Source: Deltaproteobacteria bacterium
GTDB lineage: Bacteria; Myxococcota_A; JAADFL01
NCBI GenBank assembly: GCA_013152945.1
Contig: JAADFL010000183.1
Location: 1-45,162 of the forward strand
Reading direction: 5' to 3'
Length of the DNA: 45,162 nucleotides
Under the pieces are notes generated by a model. That model was not told where the DNA came from and made no database searches. It was given only the letters and a program-made list of their open reading frames with translations. Positions 24,293-32,555 of this stretch are shown here, one piece after another. Position 1 is the first letter of the stretch. Every line of letters starts with the position of its first letter. The position numbers and the translations under genes are program-made.

Positions 24293-25582
24293 ATGAAGTC
24301 TTACGCTGTTGATACTAATACCAGGATATACCCGTTCAACGATCCTATCGGTAAGTCGTTCATCCTGGATGAATCACTTGCAGACTATACCGGGCGGATC
24401 CTGAAACAAGCCGGCCGGGAACCTGCCGAGCCCGTAAAAAATCTTTTGGAGATAGGCTCCGAGCCGGCAATAGTCTTTTTCGACAATCTTTACATTACCC
24501 GAAAGACTCTCGAAGCTTTTCTGAACAAGGCTTCTGAAAGCAAGGCCCAAAAGGCTGTTCTGGCTTTACCCGATGGGCCTGTTACCGGCTTTGCAGGACC
24601 CTTGCAGGATAGGGTTGTCGAGGATGCCGGCTCGAAAAAAATCGTGTTGTTCGATCTATTTATGGTCAAAGATACGCAGGTAGACCCTTCCAGGGGCTTG
24701 ACCGAAATTCGGGAAGACTTGCTTAAAGGAGCTGAAAGAATCATAGTTGAGCCCGAAGTTTCCCTTATCAAAGCCCCATCTCTGAGGCTCCACGGCCGTC
24801 CGTTGGACCTGGATATTCCACAATCCCTTTTCGGGGCGGCCCACCTAAGGCACTGGGTCCATCTCCTTTGGATCAATCGCCAGGCACTCGAGACAAGGCT
24901 GCTCGAAATGGCAGAGGCTGAAAAAGAAGAGGGCAGGTTGTTCTTGTTCGGCGACAAGGAATATGAACGCTGGAGCAAGAAAAAGAAGCCCCCTGTATAC
25001 GTGGGAGAGAATTGTAACATCCACCCGAGCGCACTGGTCGAAGATGCAGTGCTCGGGGATAATGTCACAATCGATATCAAAGGCCTTGTCAGGCATGCTT
25101 TCCTCGGCGACAACGTAGGACTTACGGCCTTCCACATGGCTCTTGGATCCGTGGTGGGTAACGGGTGCCACACATTAGCGGATACCTGCCTGAACCAAGT
25201 CGTATCCATGCCGCATTCCACGCTTTCAAATGCGAAATTGGAATATACCCTGGTGGGCAGCGAGGCATTTGTCACCACAGGAGTATTGTTCTACGGTGTT
25301 GGGCTCGATGGCGAGTTGGAAGTTCAAGACCGGGGAAAATGGGTTAAGAGCGGCAGGCGGTTGCTTGGAGGCTGTGTCGGACACAGGTGCGTTCTCGGTA
25401 CCAGGGCAATATTCATGGGAGGACGGGCCGTGCCGAACGGGTACATGGTGGTATTGAGGCCGGGAGATGGAATCGTGAAGATTCCCAGAGACGTACCTCC
25501 GGGAGAACTGCTGTATAACAAGGGAGGCTCCCTGAGCATGGTCAAGGAAATACAACCACCGTGGCAGCCCCCGGAATGGTGA
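24293..25582 (+). CDS. Left-handed beta-helix (hexapeptide-repeat) protein, paralogue 1
   Basis: 429 residues; ATG at 24293 with GGAG upstream at a long spacing. N-terminal part (1-140): an alpha/beta-looking domain with SEPAIVFFDNLYIT and KIVLFDLFMVKD, placed like the sugar-nucleotide domain of GlmU-type proteins but without a recognisable nucleotide-binding loop. A linker with LRHWVHLLWIN (about 180) is shared with the next gene. From about 240 on there is hexapeptide-repeat sequence (NIHPSALVEDAVLGDNVTI, HAFLGDNVGLTAF, GSVVGNGCHTL, GGCVGHRCVLGTRAIFMGGRAVPNG), forming a left-handed beta-helix as in acyl- and nucleotidyl-transferases. The chain ends with a Pro/Trp-rich tail. No signal peptide or membrane span. 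I cannot name a substrate; a pseudo-nucleotidyltransferase or acyltransferase role is only inferred. Confidence 0.75.
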   Translation: MKSYAVDTNTRIYPFNDPIGKSFILDESLADYTGRILKQAGREPAEPVKNLLEIGSEPAIVFFDNLYITRKTLEAFLNKASESKAQKAVLALPDGPVTGFAGPLQDRVVEDAGSKKIVLFDLFMVKDTQVDPSRGLTEIREDLLKGAERIIVEPEVSLIKAPSLRLHGRPLDLDIPQSLFGAAHLRHWVHLLWINRQALETRLLEMAEAEKEEGRLFLFGDKEYERWSKKKKPPVYVGENCNIHPSALVEDAVLGDNVTIDIKGLVRHAFLGDNVGLTAFHMALGSVVGNGCHTLADTCLNQVVSMPHSTLSNAKLEYTLVGSEAFVTTGVLFYGVGLDGELEVQDRGKWVKSGRRLLGGCVGHRCVLGTRAIFMGGRAVPNGYMVVLRPGDGIVKIPRDVPPGELLYNKGGSLSMVKEIQPPWQPPEW

Positions 25583-25619
25583 GTAAAAAAGCAAACAAAA
25601 GTCAGGAGGAAAATTCCAC

Positions 25620-26900
25620 ATGAAGGCATATATTCTCAAGACCAAAACGAGCATACCACCTTTCATGGATGACGTGTCCGAAGCATATTTTGTGCACGAG
25701 ACGCTTGCGCAGGCCCAGGACAGGGCGCTGCGAAAATATGGATTCGAGCCTGTTCGCATTGAAAAATCAACTGAAATAAATGACGACGATTACCTCCTGA
25801 TCTTCGATTGGGTATACTTTTCCGAAAGGGCTGTACGCATGTTCAAGAGAGTGCTGAAGCGCTCCGACCCGGGAACAAAGGTCCTTGCCCTGACAAAGAG
25901 CTTATCCACGCAGCAACCAAGCGCATTGCAGGGTGTAGTGGAGGAAGTCAGCCCGGATGGAGAAGAGATCTTCCTCTATGATTTCTATTATGTAAAGGGA
26001 ACCAAGCTTGTACAAGGCGGTCCGGGAGAAATCAGAGACGCTTTGCTTGCAGATGCGGAAAGACTGGTTGTTCCGAAACGGGAGGGAAGGTTGAGACTCA
26101 GGCGGCCCTCGGTGGATGCCGGGCAGAGCCAGACCCAGTCATTCATCGAACTTCCCATAACATCAACCGTGGTGATGCATGTAAAGTCATGGGTTCACAT
26201 ACTCTGGCTTAACAGCCTTGCCCTGGGCATACATTGGATGGAGACGATCAGGGAACACAGGGGCTGGATGACCGGAGTGGTGTTAAGAAGTTTTCCCTGG
26301 AGGAGCAGGTACAAGTTTTTGAAACGTATGGTCCGCAAGGGAAGTAATTGCAAGATTCATCCTTCCGCATACCTGGAGGGCTGTATACTGGGTGACAACG
26401 TAGAAGTAGGAGCAAACGCCACCGTACGCTTCTCGTTTGTCGGGGATAACGCAGTAATAAGTGATGGCGCCGGTATTACCAATTCTGTAATCGGACAGGG
26501 AGCTTTCATCCGGGAAAAGAGCGTCGTCGTGGGCTCGGTAATTTATCCTGAAGCCACGATAGACAACCTGAAATTACAAGTATCTATGGTGGGTAAGCGC
26601 TCTTTTATGACATTCTGGTTTAACTTTATCGATGCAAAATTCGAGGGTGATATCATGGTGGATGTGGCAGGCGGAGAAAGGGGGCCGGTGGATACTCATT
26701 TTTTGGGATCATGTGTGGGACATGACGTGGTCCTAATGGGCAAGACACTGGTGCATCCGGGCAGGGCCATACCCAATGGGTACAAGGTGGTAATGAGACC
26801 TGACGAGGCTATTTCCGAAATACCGAGAGATTTGCCTGAAAGAACGCCGTTGATGAGAGACGAAAGGGGTAAGCTGGTGGTATTCCCAAGCTCCAACTAA
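25620..26900 (+). CDS. Left-handed beta-helix (hexapeptide-repeat) protein, paralogue 2
   Basis: 426 residues, ATG at 25620 with AGGAGG. Clearly a paralogue of the preceding gene: both start MK(S/A)Y with a Thr-rich stretch, have IxFDWVYF/VFFDNLYI, EEIFLYDFYYVKGTKL against KKIVLFDLFMVKDTQV, a HVKSWVHILWLN linker, then hexapeptide repeats beginning NCKIHPSAYLEGCILGDNVEVGANA and ending FLGSCVGHDVVLMGKTLVHPGRAIPNGYKVVMRP. The two proteins differ in the middle of the helix and in their tails, so they may form a heteromeric trimer-type assembly. The genes are 37 bases apart and surely one operon. Not recognised beyond the fold. Confidence 0.75.
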   Translation: MKAYILKTKTSIPPFMDDVSEAYFVHETLAQAQDRALRKYGFEPVRIEKSTEINDDDYLLIFDWVYFSERAVRMFKRVLKRSDPGTKVLALTKSLSTQQPSALQGVVEEVSPDGEEIFLYDFYYVKGTKLVQGGPGEIRDALLADAERLVVPKREGRLRLRRPSVDAGQSQTQSFIELPITSTVVMHVKSWVHILWLNSLALGIHWMETIREHRGWMTGVVLRSFPWRSRYKFLKRMVRKGSNCKIHPSAYLEGCILGDNVEVGANATVRFSFVGDNAVISDGAGITNSVIGQGAFIREKSVVVGSVIYPEATIDNLKLQVSMVGKRSFMTFWFNFIDAKFEGDIMVDVAGGERGPVDTHFLGSCVGHDVVLMGKTLVHPGRAIPNGYKVVMRPDEAISEIPRDLPERTPLMRDERGKLVVFPSSN

Positions 26901-27004
26901 ACGGATTTTCAACCGGCACAAGCTATCCCGACAGAATTAACTTGGGTATTGACGCACGGCATTGCCTGTGTTACCGAGTAACTCTTGAAATTGTGCTGGA
27001 TATT

Positions 27005-27026
27005 GCCCGTAATTTAACAAACGGGC
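27005..27026 (+). promoter_or_regulatory. Small inverted repeat in the sat leader
   Basis: GCCCGT (27005-27010) and ACGGGC (27021-27026) around a ten-base AT-rich loop, lying 10 bases before the AAAGGAG ribosome binding site of the ATP sulfurylase gene. A poly-A run follows, so it is not a plus-strand terminator. It could be an operator or a translational control hairpin. Candidate -35 boxes (TTGACG at 26949, TTGAAA at 26985) lie upstream but have poor -10 partners. Confidence 0.35.
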
Positions 27027-27050
27027 TTAAAAAAAGAAAGGAGTTTTGAA

Positions 27051-28322
27051 ATGGCACTCGTTCCCCCACATGGAAAGGAAAAGAAGCTCATGCCTCTCAT
27101 GTTGGAAGGCGCGGCACTGGAAGACGAGAGGAAAAGGGCCGAGACCCTTAAGAAGGTATCCATGACCAGCAGGGAGACTTCCGATCTCCTGATGATGGGC
27201 ATGGGCGCTTTCACCCCGCTCAAAGGCTTCATGGGCTACGAGGACTGGAAGGGAGTCTGCGATAATTTTCTGATGAATGACGGCACCTTTTGGCCCATAC
27301 CAATCACGCTTTCAGCCGACAAGGATGTTGCCGACAGCATTGGTGACGGCGAAGAGGTTGCATTGGTGGATGAGGAAACAGGCAAGACGATCGCCACCAT
27401 GAAGGTCACGGAGAAGTACACAATAGATAAGGTCCACGAATGCAAGCAGGTCTTTCGTACCGATGATCGTGAACACCCCGGGGTAGCCAAGGTAATGGCG
27501 CAAAAGGACATCAACCTGGCGGGACCTGTAAAGGTGCTTTCAGAAAGCTACTATCCGGAAATGTTCAAGGACATCTACCAGCGGCCTGCAGAGGCAAGAA
27601 AGATCTTCGAAGAGCGGGGCTGGCATACGGTGGCAGCGCTCCAGCTTCGCAACCCCATGCACAATTCCCATGCGTACCTGGCTTGGATCGGCATCGAGGT
27701 ATGTGACGGCGTATACATTCACCAATTGGTCGGCAAACTCAAGCCCGGTGATATACCTGCAGACGTCCGGGTCAAGTGCATCAATGCGCTGGTAGACAAC
27801 TATTTCCGCAAAGAAAGAGTAGTGCAGGGCGGGTACCCGATGGAGATGCGGTACGCAGGCCCCAGAGAGGCCCTGCTGCATGCAGTGTTCAGGCAAAATT
27901 TCGGATGCAGCCACCTAATCGTGGGTCGTGACCATGCTGGCGTAGGCGATTACTATGGTCCGTTCGATGCACAGAGAATCTTCCATGACATCCCTGACGG
28001 CTCTTTGGCCATACAACCTCTGAACATCGACTGGACCTTCTATTGCTACGAGTGCGGCACTATGGCCTCGATGAAGACCTGTCCGCACGAGGAAAAAGCG
28101 GTCATCGACGAGCAGGGTAACCATGTTTCCGGAGCAAGGCTGCTCCTGTCAGGCACCATGCTTCGCAAGATGCTCAGTGAGAACAAGCCGGTGCCCAAGG
28201 AGTTTTCAAAACCGGAAGTCGTGGATATCCTGAAAAAGTACTACGCAGGTCTCACGGATAAGGTGGAGATCAAACTGCACCAGGCCGCTCTTGGAATGGA
28301 TGCGGACAAGTCCAAGAAATAG
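27051..28322 (+). CDS. sat: Sulfate adenylyltransferase (ATP sulfurylase)
   Basis: 423 residues, the monofunctional Sat type of sulfur-oxidising and sulfate-reducing prokaryotes, not the CysDN pair. It makes adenosine 5-prime-phosphosulfate and pyrophosphate from ATP and sulfate, reversibly. Active-site motifs: [10 protein letters not shown] (198-207, the QxRNPxHxxH motif) and GRDHAG (292-297). A zinc knuckle YCYECG...TCPH gives Cys332, Cys335, Cys344 and His346, as in prokaryotic Sat structures with bound zinc. The C-terminal helical part ([27 protein letters not shown]) is normal, and there is no APS-kinase domain. ATG at 27051 with AAAGGAG. No aprAB, qmo, dsr or cys genes are nearby, so assimilation or dissimilation cannot be decided here. 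Confidence 0.95.
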   Translation: MALVPPHGKEKKLMPLMLEGAALEDERKRAETLKKVSMTSRETSDLLMMGMGAFTPLKGFMGYEDWKGVCDNFLMNDGTFWPIPITLSADKDVADSIGDGEEVALVDEETGKTIATMKVTEKYTIDKVHECKQVFRTDDREHPGVAKVMAQKDINLAGPVKVLSESYYPEMFKDIYQRPAEARKIFEERGWHTVAALQLRNPMHNSHAYLAWIGIEVCDGVYIHQLVGKLKPGDIPADVRVKCINALVDNYFRKERVVQGGYPMEMRYAGPREALLHAVFRQNFGCSHLIVGRDHAGVGDYYGPFDAQRIFHDIPDGSLAIQPLNIDWTFYCYECGTMASMKTCPHEEKAVIDEQGNHVSGARLLLSGTMLRKMLSENKPVPKEFSKPEVVDILKKYYAGLTDKVEIKLHQAALGMDADKSKK

Positions 28323-28418
28323 AATAAAATTTACTTGCCCGGACTTCACATCCCAAAGGCACATCCCTGCCGCGTGAACAGCAGTTTGCCCATCGGTTCC
28401 GGGTCCTGTCACGGGTCA

Positions 28419-29027
28419 CTAATTCTTTCCGGATGATCCCGGTTTCAAAAAACTCTGCAAGCCTGTTGCACCAAGGGCTGCACCCGCGCCAAGAGTAAGG
28501 TACAGGCCGAACAGGGCGGTTCCTTTTTCAGAAAGTGCGGCAATCACCACGATGATAGATACAAGGGCGGCAACCATAGAAGCGATTGCGCCGAGTTTCC
28601 TTGTTTTCTCTCCAAGGAAAAGAAAGAGAAAGGTTGCAGCAGCCCCAAGGATCGTAAGCCATCCGCCTTGTTCCGTTCCGGCAATTAAAGAGAATCTGCC
28701 TTGCCTCGTCCAGGCCATGAGACTCCCGATAATTATTATCACACAGGCAACTGCGCCTGTACGCCCAGGAGAATCGAGAGAAGAAAATTTTTCCTTAAAA
28801 GCATTGAAACTATCTTTCAGCTCGGAAAAATCACCTGTCAACGGATCTTCATGTTTTGTTCTACCTGTCTTTTCACGGTTCACATCCAGGCCCGGATTCA
28901 TGGGTTCATCAGCTTGTTCGGAATCATCACTGTCATTCAAAATAAAATCATCGTTAAGTACCTCTTCGCAGAAAGGGCAGATGGTTGCTGAATCAGGAAC
29001 TTGTTTTCCACAAGAGGGGCATTTCAT
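28419..29027 (-). CDS. Zinc-ribbon membrane protein of unknown function
   Basis: 202 residues. The N terminus MKCPSCGKQVPDSATICPFCEEVL is a zinc ribbon with two CxxC pairs; residues 27-85 are acidic and hydrophilic; then four hydrophobic segments follow (about 90-106, 120-137, 144-162, 168-188), making a small inner-membrane protein with a cytoplasmic zinc finger. This layout is common among uncharacterised bacterial proteins; no enzyme motif is seen. It is divergent from the glycosyltransferase gene and convergent with sat. Confidence 0.75.
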   Translation of the reverse strand: MKCPSCGKQVPDSATICPFCEEVLNDDFILNDSDDSEQADEPMNPGLDVNREKTGRTKHEDPLTGDFSELKDSFNAFKEKFSSLDSPGRTGAVACVIIIIGSLMAWTRQGRFSLIAGTEQGGWLTILGAAATFLFLFLGEKTRKLGAIASMVAALVSIIVVIAALSEKGTALFGLYLTLGAGAALGATGLQSFLKPGSSGKN

Positions 29028-29085
29028 TTCAAGTAAAACCTCGCGTGTCGTCGTCCTTAATAGAGAACCGGCTTATCGATGCGCT

Positions 29086-29115
29086 TTCGTACCAGAGAAT
29101 ACTTCGGCTTGTCAA
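29086..29115 (-). promoter_or_regulatory. Possible sigma-70 promoter of the zinc-ribbon gene
   Basis: On the minus strand TTGACA (29115-29110), 18-base gap, TACGAA (29091-29086). Perfect -35, weak -10. A start near 29080 gives a leader of about 53 bases. Confidence 0.35.
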
Positions 29116-29146
29116 TCGGCACCTGCTCGTGTTATCTCGGCCAAGC

Positions 29147-31342
29147 ATGAAATATGAATTACCGGCTTCACAGAAAAAAAGAGCATTCCTCGCATACGGC
29201 CTTGCATTACTGATCGGCTGCATACTGGTTCTTCCGGGCCTCTCCGGTTCTCCCTTATTCGATCCATGGGAACCCGAGTACAGCCAGGTCGCAAGAGAGA
29301 TGGGGAGCACAATAGGTTCTTGGCTTGATCCGACTTACATGGGGCGGCCGTTTGCAGGCAAGCCCATGCTCGGCATCTGGCTCATAAGACTGGGCCAGGT
29401 CATTGCAGGCCCGAACGAATTGGGGTCCAGGCTCTTTTCTGCATTGTCGTACCTGTCCCTCGTATTGTTGGCAATATACCTTGGAGGCAAGCTCCTCGGT
29501 AGGCGATCCGGTTTGATTGCAGGCCTTGTAATAGCCACTTCCCCCCAGGTTGTGCTTCTCGGCAGGCAGTCATTGCTGGATATTCCATATACTCTGTTTC
29601 TCACAGGTGCCGTCCTTAATTTCCTCCTTGGCATTAGGGAACCCCAGTCATGGGCAGCGCCAAGGAGATTCGCATGGTTTTACTTCCTTCTCGGACTTTC
29701 CATACTAACCAAGGGAGCAAGTGGAGCACTTGCCATTTTTGCGTCCGTGCTTCTTTACTGTGCAATCACCGGGAAATTCACCCTGCTAAAGAGAATACGG
29801 CTGGTACGGGGAGCAGTGATTCTCTTACTTGTCACAGGGCCCTGGCTGGCTTATATCGGTTACAAACATGGCTGGGCTCACCTGTTCATGGTGCTTGTTT
29901 TCAGCCATATCGAAGGTTCTGTAGGCAGTGGAATTCCGGGTGCCGGAAAGACATTCGAGTTGTACGCAAAGGCACTGGGCTTCGGCATGTTCCCTTGGTC
30001 AGCATTCTTGCCGGTGGCTTTTGTCAGGTGGTTCACCAACAGGGCAGGGCAGGGCGACAAGGATCTTCGGGTTGGCGCAATAATGTTCTTGATCATAGCT
30101 CTCCTGCTGGCCGGATTGTACATAGCACCGGGACGAATGCAGCACTATGTTCTGCCGGTCCTTGTTCTACTCGCATTATTTACAGGAGATTATATTGCAC
30201 GACTGGGTTCAAAATCAGACTTGAAGGATTTACCAGCATGGACCATAAGACTGGAACTTCTCCTTGCTCTCTTCATGTTTGCAATCATGGCAAACGACCT
30301 GATGACAAGTTACCGGCCTCTTGCCGAGCTGTTTACATTTGCAAAGCTCAAGTACAAGAGGTTTCCAAGGGGAATCGACCCGTACCCGTACTTTGCGGTG
30401 TCGTTCCTGGTTTTTGGTGTGTTGCTGCTGTTCGCCACAATACGGCGCAAACTTGGCAACGTGAACTTCGGTGCAATGGCTGTCGCAGCAGGCGGACTGA
30501 TATTGGCCATGAATTACGAAGTAGTGCCTGCGATCGCCCCTCATTTTTCCCTGCAGCCACTTTACCTTTCTTATAAGATTCAGGCTGAAAAAGGAGCGCC
30601 CGTTTGCGATAGGGCTGAAAGGCCCAGGCCGTCTGCAGTGTTCTATTTTGGAAAGAATATATATCCGGCCACGGATGATATGAAGGCAGTTGAGTTCCTG
30701 AGAAAGGGGGGACAAAGGTTCTGTCTCGTGGACAAGGATAAGTTTCCATTTTTCGGCACGGCATATAAGCATGCGGTCAAAGAAAGTGTATTTGTAGTTG
30801 AAGAAAGGCATCCTTTGACATTACTCGTATCCAATATGTCGAATCCCAAGATAGAAAAAAGAATAAGCGAACACGTATTGAAACCCGGGCCAAACGGCGA
30901 ACCTGTCAAGTTGCCTGAAATATCGCATAGAATAGGCAGCCGGGGTGCAATACTGGAAGACAAGATAGCCGTGCTTGGCTATGACGTTAATCCAAGTGCC
31001 GTGAAGCCGGGCGAATCATTTACCATAACTTATTATTTCAAATGCCTGAAAGAAATGGACGCGGATTACCAGGTATTCATACACGGAGACGATCCGGGTG
31101 AAGGAGCCAGGTTGCATGGTGATCATCCGCCTTTGCAGGGGTTGTATCCAACGAGCAGGTGGAAACCCGGAGAGATTATTATCGACAGCGTAACTCTGAC
31201 TGTACCAAGGCACAAGAGACCGAGTACCTACACGATTCGAATGGGATTCTACCTTGGAGAAAGGCGTCTCAAGGTTATAAACAATGTGTCGACCGATGGA
31301 GCAAACAGGATTAATACCGCAAGGGTCAGGGTATTGAGATGA
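29147..31342 (+). CDS. GT39-type (ArnT/PMT-like) membrane glycosyltransferase
   Basis: 731 residues from the ATG at 29147; the frame is open to 28985, but that would overlap the divergent gene, and the Shine-Dalgarno here is weak, so the start is uncertain. About 11 hydrophobic segments up to residue 500. The first periplasmic loop carries SPLFDPWEPEYSQVAREMG (Asp39, Glu42), the acidic motif of polyprenyl-phosphate-sugar transferases such as ArnT, followed by GRPFAGKPMLGIWLIRLG. LTKGASG is also typical. The last 230 residues are outside the membrane, ending in a beta-sandwich-like region (ILEDKIAVLGYDVNPSAVKPGESFTITYYFK) seen in other family members. It would add a sugar from a lipid carrier to a lipid, glycan or protein acceptor on the periplasmic side. 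Stop overlaps the next start (ATGA). Confidence 0.85.
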   Translation: MKYELPASQKKRAFLAYGLALLIGCILVLPGLSGSPLFDPWEPEYSQVAREMGSTIGSWLDPTYMGRPFAGKPMLGIWLIRLGQVIAGPNELGSRLFSALSYLSLVLLAIYLGGKLLGRRSGLIAGLVIATSPQVVLLGRQSLLDIPYTLFLTGAVLNFLLGIREPQSWAAPRRFAWFYFLLGLSILTKGASGALAIFASVLLYCAITGKFTLLKRIRLVRGAVILLLVTGPWLAYIGYKHGWAHLFMVLVFSHIEGSVGSGIPGAGKTFELYAKALGFGMFPWSAFLPVAFVRWFTNRAGQGDKDLRVGAIMFLIIALLLAGLYIAPGRMQHYVLPVLVLLALFTGDYIARLGSKSDLKDLPAWTIRLELLLALFMFAIMANDLMTSYRPLAELFTFAKLKYKRFPRGIDPYPYFAVSFLVFGVLLLFATIRRKLGNVNFGAMAVAAGGLILAMNYEVVPAIAPHFSLQPLYLSYKIQAEKGAPVCDRAERPRPSAVFYFGKNIYPATDDMKAVEFLRKGGQRFCLVDKDKFPFFGTAYKHAVKESVFVVEERHPLTLLVSNMSNPKIEKRISEHVLKPGPNGEPVKLPEISHRIGSRGAILEDKIAVLGYDVNPSAVKPGESFTITYYFKCLKEMDADYQVFIHGDDPGEGARLHGDHPPLQGLYPTSRWKPGEIIIDSVTLTVPRHKRPSTYTIRMGFYLGERRLKVINNVSTDGANRINTARVRVLR

Positions 31343-32298
31343 GTCCGTCATGTGATGAAAAAAATAGAGATAAGAAGATACTGGTCGTTGACGACAACAG
31401 GACGAATGTACAAACCATAAAAAGAATCCTTGAAGAAAGAAAATTCAAGGTATTCGAAGCGGAAAACGGCCAGGAGGCAATTTCAAGGGTGAGAGATTTA
31501 AGCCCCGACCTGGTACTGCTTGATCTTGTCATGCCCAAACTCAATGGAATAGAAGTGACCCGCATACTTAAAAATCAAGAGAGATTCAAGATGATACCCA
31601 TAGTTCTCCTGACTGCGGCGGACAGCGTGGAAAGCAAGGTCAAGTGCCTTGATTCCGGGGCCGATGAATTCCTGTCGAAACCGGTCAATCCCCTCGAACT
31701 TGTGGCAAGAGTGCAATCAATGCTAAGAATCAAATCTCTGAATGATGATTTGCTGTCGGCCAATGAAAAGCTGAAAGAAGTCAACCAAAAATTGAAAGAG
31801 TTGTCCATAACGGATCCTCTTACAGGCCTTCACAACAGGCTGTATCTCCAGATGAGAATCGGTCATGAATTCGAACGTGCTGACAGGTACAGGTCATACC
31901 TGTCTTGCGCAATGGCTGATATAGATCATTTCAAGAAGGTAAATGACACCTATGGACATGCGGCAGGTGATGCCGTGTTACAACATATAGCAAGGGTTTT
32001 CATGGAAAGCATAAGAAAAATCGACCTGGCGGCCAGGTTTGGCGGCGAGGAGTTTGTTTTTATTCTGCCTGAAACCGATGAAGACGAAGCCATATTGGTT
32101 TCAGAGAGGATAAGGGCATCGGTAGAAGCCAGCCCGGTCGTATTCGAGGGGCGGACGATACTTGCAACCGTATCCATTGGAATAGTTACGTTTCCGCATC
32201 ATGATATAGAGAATGAGGATCAATTGATTGATTGCGCTGACAAGGCATTGTACAGGGCAAAGAACAGCGGAAGAAACCGGGTGGAGAAATACGATTAG
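31339..32298 (+). CDS. PleD-like response regulator with diguanylate cyclase output (REC-GGDEF)
   Basis: 319 residues. Receiver domain 12-130: DD at 18-19, phospho-acceptor Asp62 (LVLLDLVMP), Thr92, Lys114. A short coiled coil (about 136-160, rich in Leu/Lys/Glu) leads to a GGDEF domain with SITDPLTGLHNRLYL and the active site GGEEF at 235-239, which should make cyclic-di-GMP. The inhibitory I-site RKID (226-229) sits five residues before it, so product feedback is expected. No sensor kinase is in the window. It shares an ATGA junction with the glycosyltransferase gene, so the two are co-expressed and may work together in envelope glycan synthesis or its timing. Confidence 0.94.
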   Translation: MSPSCDEKNRDKKILVVDDNRTNVQTIKRILEERKFKVFEAENGQEAISRVRDLSPDLVLLDLVMPKLNGIEVTRILKNQERFKMIPIVLLTAADSVESKVKCLDSGADEFLSKPVNPLELVARVQSMLRIKSLNDDLLSANEKLKEVNQKLKELSITDPLTGLHNRLYLQMRIGHEFERADRYRSYLSCAMADIDHFKKVNDTYGHAAGDAVLQHIARVFMESIRKIDLAARFGGEEFVFILPETDEDEAILVSERIRASVEASPVVFEGRTILATVSIGIVTFPHHDIENEDQLIDCADKALYRAKNSGRNRVEKYD

Positions 32299-32355
32299 TA
32301 GGGTTTTGGTAATGGTTGCTTTTTTCTTGGCCGACAAGTATATAGTCCCATAAGG

Positions 32356-32405
32356 TATATTATGTCAAATCAGGCTATATTCATAACCTGATTTGACATA
32401 ATATA
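32356..32405. repeat. Perfect 19-bp inverted repeat, followed by decayed copies
   Basis: Arms 32356-32374 (tatattatgtcaaatcagg) and 32387-32405 are exact reverse complements around a 12-base centre. The right arm is echoed by weaker copies at about 32412-32429 (ccgatttggcataatatc) and 32439-32455 (ttcgacacgtaatatca), spaced 24-25 bases. It lies between convergent genes in an AT-rich region. It may be a bidirectional transcription end, a binding site array, or the remnant of a mobile inverted-repeat element. Confidence 0.85.
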
Positions 32406-32555
32406 AAAAATCCGATTTGGCATAATATCAAGAAGCTATTCGACACGTAATATCAAGGGCTATATCCATAGACCAATTCAAAATAGTTAAAAGAGCTGAC
32501 CTACTTAGCCCGGGTTGCCTAAAAACCAAAAGAAAACGAAAAGAAACAGTGTTAA

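Noticed and set aside
27051-28322. Dissimilatory sulfate reduction locus
   Set aside because: Only sat is present; no apr, qmo or dsr gene lies within the window.
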